This document shows positions 58,861-64,000 of a DNA stretch of 64,000 nt, one piece after another. Position numbers and translations under genes: made by a program. Where the stretch lies: assembly GCA_009773475.1 (NCBI GenBank), contig WSXV01000001.1, forward strand, positions 434,001 through 498,000, given 5' to 3'. Every line of letters begins with the position of its first letter. Position 1 is the stretch's first letter. Source of the stretch: Desulfobulbaceae bacterium. GTDB lineage: Bacteria > Desulfobacterota > Desulfobulbia > Desulfobulbales > Desulfocapsaceae. The notes below the pieces were generated by a model, which made no database searches, was not told where the DNA came from, and saw only the letters and a program-made list of their open reading frames with translations.

Positions 58861-60519
58861 TTATGTCCCAGGAACAGTATCTCCGCCAAGTCGACTTTGG
58901 ACATACTCTTTCAAACCAGGGGGTAATGGGTAGCCGGAGGCCAATAGTGCGCGATATTGTTCGGCAGCCTTGTCCCTCTGGCCGACTTGGTCATATATCC
59001 TGGCCTTGGCAACCATGGTGTCTACAGATTCGCCATAAAGGGTATTGTAACGGGTCAGAAGCTTCAGGGCGTTCTCCGGTTGACTATTTTGCTCGCTGAA
59101 GCTTGCGTAGCTGATCAGGGCTTCTTTCATCGGGGTCGGGTCGCTGATGCTCTGCGCAAAATAGCCCGTGGCCTCAGAAGTCTGGTTCATGTTCGCCAGG
59201 CCAATGGCTGCATAGAGGGCAGCCTGGGTACTTTTAGGCTGTATCTTTAAACCTTCCTTGGCAAAATGAACAGCCTTGGCATTCATACCCAAGTTTACCA
59301 GATAGAGCGCTGCCAAACGGTTTGTCAACTTAGCGTTCTTAGGATCGAGTTTCAGAGCTTGTTCATAGAAGGCAGCCGCTTTTTCCATATTGTCAGCATT
59401 TTCCTCAATCCTTCCCTTGCGAACGAACTCCTTCGACTGTGTCATCTCTTCTGATTGGGCAGCAGACTGTTCAATCACCAGCGCATTCTGTTCCTGTTGG
59501 ACAATCTCAAGATCAGCCTCCACAGTCAGATTGTCCTGAGCTCGCTCAGGCCAGACAAAGGCCTTGTCTGCCGGATAAATGACGATGGTGTTAAAGCGTT
59601 CTTCTTTGCGAAGGTCTTTAAGGTTTAAGATGATATCCAAAGCAAAATCCCAAGGGACATCATTCAGCGCCAGGGTAAGCGAGCCCTTTACGGCCTCATC
59701 AACGATGATGTTGATGCCGCTGATTTCCCGGAACAGGCGAAAAACATTGTGCAGATCAATCTTGTAAAAATCGACGCTGATCCGTTTTGCGCCTTTATAT
59801 TGACCAAAGTCAAATGAATTCTTCAGGGAGTCCTTGGAGTTTTCTGCGGAACTTTGTTCTTTAGTTTTTCCCTTACTTAAAGCCGTCGTGGAGGAGGCAA
59901 TGAGCTTTTCCAGAGTCGGATCAGATGGAGTTTTGTTTTCTTTGGCGATTGGTGGTGCCTGGACGTCTTTCTTTGTTGTTTGTGAAGGTGATGTAGCAAA
60001 GGCCGCATCCGTTTGTGTTGTGGAGGCTATTGGTGACGTCACTTCTTTGGCGGTTGCGGATTTAGCTGCCTGTGTGGGGTCTGTTTTTGGGTGAATCAAA
60101 ATCAGCAGGTTGTTCTTGTCCCGATCAACGGTATAAGTATGACTCTCTTTAATGGTCATTTCAAAACGGGTGATGGGGGGATCTTGATCAGCAAGGGGTT
60201 TAACTGCCAGTTTTACAAGGCTATTTTCCGGGATGAGAGTGCCGGTGTTGATTTTTTTGTCAAGATTAGCGTTTGCGATATCAAGAATTAGCCTGGCTGG
60301 ATTAAATAATTCGTACATGGTGTAAACAGGGGGGGTGTTACCGACAATCTCGATGCTTAAGGCATCTCCCTGTTGATTTGATTTGATCGCCTGAATGAGA
60401 TACGTGCTGGCTGGCGTTTTTGGTGTACTCTCAGCAATGACCGGTCTTGCGCTAAAGCCGATTAGAAGGCAAAAGACAAGAAGAACAGTCGGTTGGAATT
60501 TAAAGAGTTTTGGATACAT
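58861..60519 (-). CDS. AMIN + PilQ-type STN/N0 + TPR protein lacking a secretin domain
   Basis: 552 aa; AMIN-like ALSIEIVGNTPPVYTMYELFNPARLILDIANA; PilQ-like KRISVDFYKIDLHNVFRLFREISGINIIVDEAVKGSLTLALNDVPWDFALDIILNLKDL; C-terminal TPRs AAAFYEQALKLDPKNAKLTNRLAALYLVN. Confidence 0.9.
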   Translation of the reverse strand: MYPKLFKFQPTVLLVFCLLIGFSARPVIAESTPKTPASTYLIQAIKSNQQGDALSIEIVGNTPPVYTMYELFNPARLILDIANANLDKKINTGTLIPENSLVKLAVKPLADQDPPITRFEMTIKESHTYTVDRDKNNLLILIHPKTDPTQAAKSATAKEVTSPIASTTQTDAAFATSPSQTTKKDVQAPPIAKENKTPSDPTLEKLIASSTTALSKGKTKEQSSAENSKDSLKNSFDFGQYKGAKRISVDFYKIDLHNVFRLFREISGINIIVDEAVKGSLTLALNDVPWDFALDIILNLKDLRKEERFNTIVIYPADKAFVWPERAQDNLTVEADLEIVQQEQNALVIEQSAAQSEEMTQSKEFVRKGRIEENADNMEKAAAFYEQALKLDPKNAKLTNRLAALYLVNLGMNAKAVHFAKEGLKIQPKSTQAALYAAIGLANMNQTSEATGYFAQSISDPTPMKEALISYASFSEQNSQPENALKLLTRYNTLYGESVDTMVAKARIYDQVGQRDKAAEQYRALLASGYPLPPGLKEYVQSRLGGDTVPGT

Positions 60520-60522
60520 TGT

Positions 60523-61089
60523 TTACTCTTCTCCCTTTTTCTTTAAATGCATAACGGTGTTGTTAGTTAACTGTTTGCCGGCACGGGTGAGGGATGTTTC
60601 CTCAATGATAACCTGATTGGGGTCAATGGATGCGACAATCCCTTTTTTGCCAATCTTCATTCCGGGGCGAATAGCGTATCCTTGTCCTGAAGCATCTTCT
60701 ACCATGGCCAGTTCGGCATTGTCTTCAAAAACAATGGCGACTAATTTTAATTGGCTGGGTTCAAATAATTGCATGCCGGTAAGCGTTTCTTCGCTCTCGA
60801 CTAATTCATCCATATTGGTGTCGTTTTTTGCCTTTTCTGTAATAAAAGGGCGAAAGGGATCCGGGCGTCCTTCCAGCTGGTAGGAGAAGGCTGTCGACGA
60901 AACATCAGGAGTCAACGGCAGATCCAGAGAGGGTTGTCCGTTGGCAGAAGTTATCTCTGGAGCATTCACGCTTTCAGGAACTGCCTGAATGGACATTGGC
61001 CAGCCGATGGTAAAGATGAAACTTAATGAGAGAGATAAGTTTTTTATATTATTTAGCATTTTCAGAAAAGATGGCGTCAGTTTTTTCAT
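60523..61089 (-). CDS. pilP: Type IV pilus assembly protein PilP
   Basis: EGRPDPFRPFITE...TGMQLFEPSQLKLVAIVFEDNAELAMVEDASGQGYAIRPGMKIGKKGIVASIDPNQVIIEE; ATGA overlap with pilO at 61086-61089. Confidence 0.92.
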   Translation of the reverse strand: MKKLTPSFLKMLNNIKNLSLSLSFIFTIGWPMSIQAVPESVNAPEITSANGQPSLDLPLTPDVSSTAFSYQLEGRPDPFRPFITEKAKNDTNMDELVESEETLTGMQLFEPSQLKLVAIVFEDNAELAMVEDASGQGYAIRPGMKIGKKGIVASIDPNQVIIEETSLTRAGKQLTNNTVMHLKKKGEE

Positions 61090-61709
61090 TTCTTTGCGGC
61101 TGGCGGTGGCTCCAGTTTTTTGTTGGTAAACTGATATGTGACCAAACGACAAGAAGAATCAAGGATAATTTCACCCTCACTTTTATTGGGAGCACTGATT
61201 TTAACATTGGAGACGCTGACAATGCGATTAAGTTTGCTGACATGGTCAAGAAAACTCCCCAGGTTGTGATAAGGTCCTCTGACCTGGATATCAACTGGAA
61301 TTTCGGAGTAAAAATCTTTGGGTAATGCTGCAAGAGGTTTAAAGGTGAGGAACTCAAGACCGGCCCCTTGTCCTTCTGCCGATATGTCCGTCAAAAGGCG
61401 GGGAATTTCTTTTTCTTTGGGGAAAAGCACTGCTGTCTCTGCAAATTGTTCTTCAACTTTGACCATCTCTGCTCGATGTTTATTGACAGTGGCGGCAGTG
61501 GTTTTGGCTTTTTCAAGTTCCTGTGCGGCAGTATTTTGTTGCTGAGTCAGTGTTGCTATTTCTTTACTCTTGGGCTGATACCATATAAAGAAAAAAATAA
61601 TAAGTGGCAGGAGCAGCAGTACTGCTGCCCCGATGATTTTAGGCTTCCTTTCTAGAGGCAGATATTTCTGTTCTATAAAGGTAGCAAATGCCTGGTTATT
61701 TATTTTCAT
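61086..61709 (-). CDS. pilO: Type IV pilus assembly protein PilO
   Basis: ATG 61709; KYLPLERKPKIIGAAVLLLLPLIIFFFIW; PKEKEIPRLLTDISAEGQGAGLEFLTFKP; IPVDIQVRGPYHNLGSFLDHVSKLNRIVSVSNVKIS. Confidence 0.93.
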   Translation of the reverse strand: MKINNQAFATFIEQKYLPLERKPKIIGAAVLLLLPLIIFFFIWYQPKSKEIATLTQQQNTAAQELEKAKTTAATVNKHRAEMVKVEEQFAETAVLFPKEKEIPRLLTDISAEGQGAGLEFLTFKPLAALPKDFYSEIPVDIQVRGPYHNLGSFLDHVSKLNRIVSVSNVKISAPNKSEGEIILDSSCRLVTYQFTNKKLEPPPAAKK

Positions 61710-61725
61710 ACAGAGATAAATAGGG

Positions 61726-62307
61726 TTATTTTTTCTGTTGAGTTGTCTTGGCAGTTTTTTCTGTGGGCGTGGCAACTGCGCATTGAAGTGAAAAGGCCTT
61801 CAGATCCTGTCCTGCTACTTTTGTGAGTAATGAATCGGAAAGATTTACGTCACTGATAAAATCGGATGCATCCAGTGAGTTCATGAATTCAGCGATGGTT
61901 TTATTGTCGAGAGCGATCCCTTTCAGGGAAAGGGATCCGCCTTGCTGGTCAAAGGCTGTAAGCCATATTCTGGTACTGTCCAGTTTTCTAGCAACCTCAT
62001 CCAGGACATGAACAGTGAGTGAGGAGTCTGTCTTTAACTGTATGATTATGCTGATCTTGTTCTCCAGTTCTTTTTTATCTGCCTCTAGTTTTTTGATCTC
62101 AGCCAGAATTTTATCATAGGTCTGTTTTTCCTGGTTCAGTCTGGTTATTTCTGTCTGAATTGCGCTGGCTTTATTGGCCTGCACCATACTGATGGCTCCA
62201 AGAATGAGCAAAATTAAGATAAAGCATGCCACAAAACTGAAGAGCTCATTACGGGCTCCAGCTTGTCTTTGAAGCTGCCGGATGGGAAGCAGATTGATTT
62301 TGAGCAT
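61726..62307 (-). CDS. pilN: Type IV pilus assembly protein PilN
   Basis: 193 aa; MLKINLLPIRQLQRQAGARNELFSFVACFILILL...LDEVARKLDSTRIWLTAFDQQGGSLSLKGIALDNKTIAEFMNSL. Confidence 0.93.
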   Translation of the reverse strand: MLKINLLPIRQLQRQAGARNELFSFVACFILILLILGAISMVQANKASAIQTEITRLNQEKQTYDKILAEIKKLEADKKELENKISIIIQLKTDSSLTVHVLDEVARKLDSTRIWLTAFDQQGGSLSLKGIALDNKTIAEFMNSLDASDFISDVNLSDSLLTKVAGQDLKAFSLQCAVATPTEKTAKTTQQKK

Positions 62308-62413
62308 GTTTAAAACCTAAGCCGCAATAATAAATAAAAAGAACGTTGCCTATAAATTAGATGAGGCTCCGAAAAAAATGAAATAAGTAACGTGACGCAT
62401 TGCTTTACGGACT

Positions 62414-63472
62414 CTAAATAGCTGAAGTACGAATGGCAAGACCAGCCGCAATGGCCATTTCCGGGCCAATATTATTCAAGTATTCTGTATCTATCTGTTT
62501 TGGATTCTTGAGCATTTTCATGAAAGGGTTGAAAATTTCAACCGGCACGTTCGTTTCTTTTTGCAAAAACTCTATCAGTCCAGCGACTTTGGATCCACCA
62601 CCACTCAACACCAGTTTGTCCAGTTGCTGATTGGCTTTGTTGGAGTGATACAGGTCAATGGCTTTTTTTATTTCTAAAACCCACTGAGTACAAATGGAGG
62701 TAAAGATTTTTCCTATTTGTTCCTGTTTGTCTTCGGCTGGAGTCTGCCCGATCTTTAATGCTTCGGCCTCTTCTGTGCTGATATCAAATGCTTCTGCAAT
62801 CTGTTCAGTCAACTGTCGGCTTCCCATGACAATATCTTTTGCTATCACGGACGTGCCATTGCTGATGATGTTGATATGCATTTTCGTGGCTCCGATATCT
62901 ACAATGGCAACATTCTCATTCAGTGGATAATTGGATTCATATATATTTTCCAAGGCAAAAGCATCCACATCGACAACCACTGGCTGGAGTCCAAGGTCTC
63001 GAAGCATGCTCAGATATTCATCTACAATTTCTTTTTTGGCTGCCACCAGGATGATGTCAGTCGAGTTTGAGTTTTCGGAGTTGGTTTTGAGATCCTGAAA
63101 ATCAAGATAGACGTCATCAATGTCAAAAGGAATATATTGCTCTGCTTCTGCCGTAATGTATTCCTCAAGTTGTTTCTCTTCCATGACCGCAAGGTGGATT
63201 TTCTTAACAATGACCGAATAACCGGAAATGGAGATGGCTATTTTTTTATGTTTAATTTTCAGATTTTTCAGGAGTTCGGTAATGGCTGAACCAACGGCTT
63301 CAGGATTGTGCAGTGAGCCATCTTCTACGGCTCCTTCAGGGAGAATGATGCTTCCAAGATTGACGATGGAATAGGTTTTGTCCGTGAGCTTCAATTCGCA
63401 TACCTTGATGGAATGGGAACCGATATCCAAGCCGAGGGCTAATTTTTCTGTGGAGAGAAAAGGCAGTTTCAT
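62414..63472 (-). CDS. pilM: Type IV pilus assembly protein PilM
   Basis: 352 aa; KLALGLDIGSHSIKVCELK...VVDVDAFALENIYESNYPLNENVAIVDIGATKMHINIISNGTSVIAKDIVMGSRQLTEQIAEAF...VLSGGGSKVAGL. Confidence 0.96.
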   Translation of the reverse strand: MKLPFLSTEKLALGLDIGSHSIKVCELKLTDKTYSIVNLGSIILPEGAVEDGSLHNPEAVGSAITELLKNLKIKHKKIAISISGYSVIVKKIHLAVMEEKQLEEYITAEAEQYIPFDIDDVYLDFQDLKTNSENSNSTDIILVAAKKEIVDEYLSMLRDLGLQPVVVDVDAFALENIYESNYPLNENVAIVDIGATKMHINIISNGTSVIAKDIVMGSRQLTEQIAEAFDISTEEAEALKIGQTPAEDKQEQIGKIFTSICTQWVLEIKKAIDLYHSNKANQQLDKLVLSGGGSKVAGLIEFLQKETNVPVEIFNPFMKMLKNPKQIDTEYLNNIGPEMAIAAGLAIRTSAI

Positions 63473-63881
63473 TATTGCTCGATCATACTTAATTTTCTTG
63501 TTAGGTACACTGCATACAAGTATTTTACTAATGATTACAACCCTGTTTTACATAAAGGCCATAAAAAAAAACCTTTGTCAAGAAAACTTATTGGAAAAAT
63601 AGTTTATTATTTCTAATAAAATAAATGGGTAAAGAGGTTCTTCGGTTTTTCTTGAATGGATGGGTACAACAGGTTGATGTTGAAGATATTTCAATATCCT
63701 TTAAGTTGTGTAATGGTCCTTTTTGCTGGAAGGGGTGGACTCTGTTACCCGTCAATATCTTTTTCCTTGTGGAACTTCCTTGAAAATAGAGGTTTTTTGA
63801 AGTATTCAGTGACGGGAAAGTTGTTTCAACATTGAGTTATGATTGTTTCGGTATTTTTGCCGTGAATCTTCTAGAATAGGA

Positions 63882-64000
63882 TTGAGCAGCGTGGTCAAGA
63901 ACAAATCAGTTCTCAGAGAGTATGTCGAAGCCATCATCGTGGCAGTGCTTTTAGCTCTTTTTGTCCGGACCTTTGTGGTTCAGGCGTTTAAGATTCCTTC
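63882..64000 (+). CDS. lepB: Signal peptidase I (partial, runs off window end)
   Basis: Reading from TTG 63882 or GTG 63891: VVKNKSVLREYVEAIIVAVLLALFVRTFVVQAFKIPS, typical LepB N-terminus. Confidence 0.85.
   Translation, partial: MSSVVKNKSVLREYVEAIIVAVLLALFVRTFVVQAFKIP

Noticed and set aside
63625-63783. 52-aa ORF MGKEVLRFFLNGWVQQVDVEDISISFKLCNGPFCWKGWTLLPVNIFFLVELP before lepB
   Set aside because: The N-terminus superficially resembles 2Fe-2S XdhA-type starts, but there is no ribosome-binding site, no cysteine motif and it is short; likely chance or a remnant.

Overview
The window is a gene-dense bacterial chromosome segment. Gene content (AcsE and a RACo-like ASKHA protein, tRNA-Sec, LarC, a VPLPA/PEP-CTERM protein) suggests a sulfate-reducer-like Desulfobacterota, probably Desulfobulbales-like; that lineage is inferred. 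Most of it is housekeeping: UbiB/ABC1 kinase (partial), HDOD, GGDEF/HD, M23 peptidase, RND efflux pair, plsY, J-domain, PilZ, prmA, RACo-like + acsE, SulP, UspA, truncated Hb, Pit + DUF47, class II DAHP synthase, DUF4405, pgpA, larC, fmt, def, YgiQ, DacA, acyl-CoA synthetase, FadL, umuDC, RNase II family, AI-2E transporter, ilvE, groESL, tRNA-Met(CAU), selC, glyQ, CoA-binding protein, uvrA, secB, a minus-strand type IV pilus operon and lepB (partial). I found no CRISPR array, rRNA, phage or intact transposase. The most interesting signals are: (1) a probable attenuation leader upstream of class II DAHP synthase, with a 33-aa Phe/Trp-rich peptide followed by a hairpin and T7; (2) a pilMNOP operon whose fifth gene has AMIN + PilQ-type STN/N0 domains fused to TPRs and no secretin pore, followed by a separate MshL-like secretin and a CsgG-like lipoprotein; (3) a terminator-like hairpin inside the ilvE leader; (4) a 186-bp nested palindromic MITE-like element; (5) stacked hairpins between acsE and an orphan HSDR_N protein; (6) a cupin gene broken by a single-base frameshift. 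All calls come from reading the sequence and provided ORFs. No searches or folding were run.
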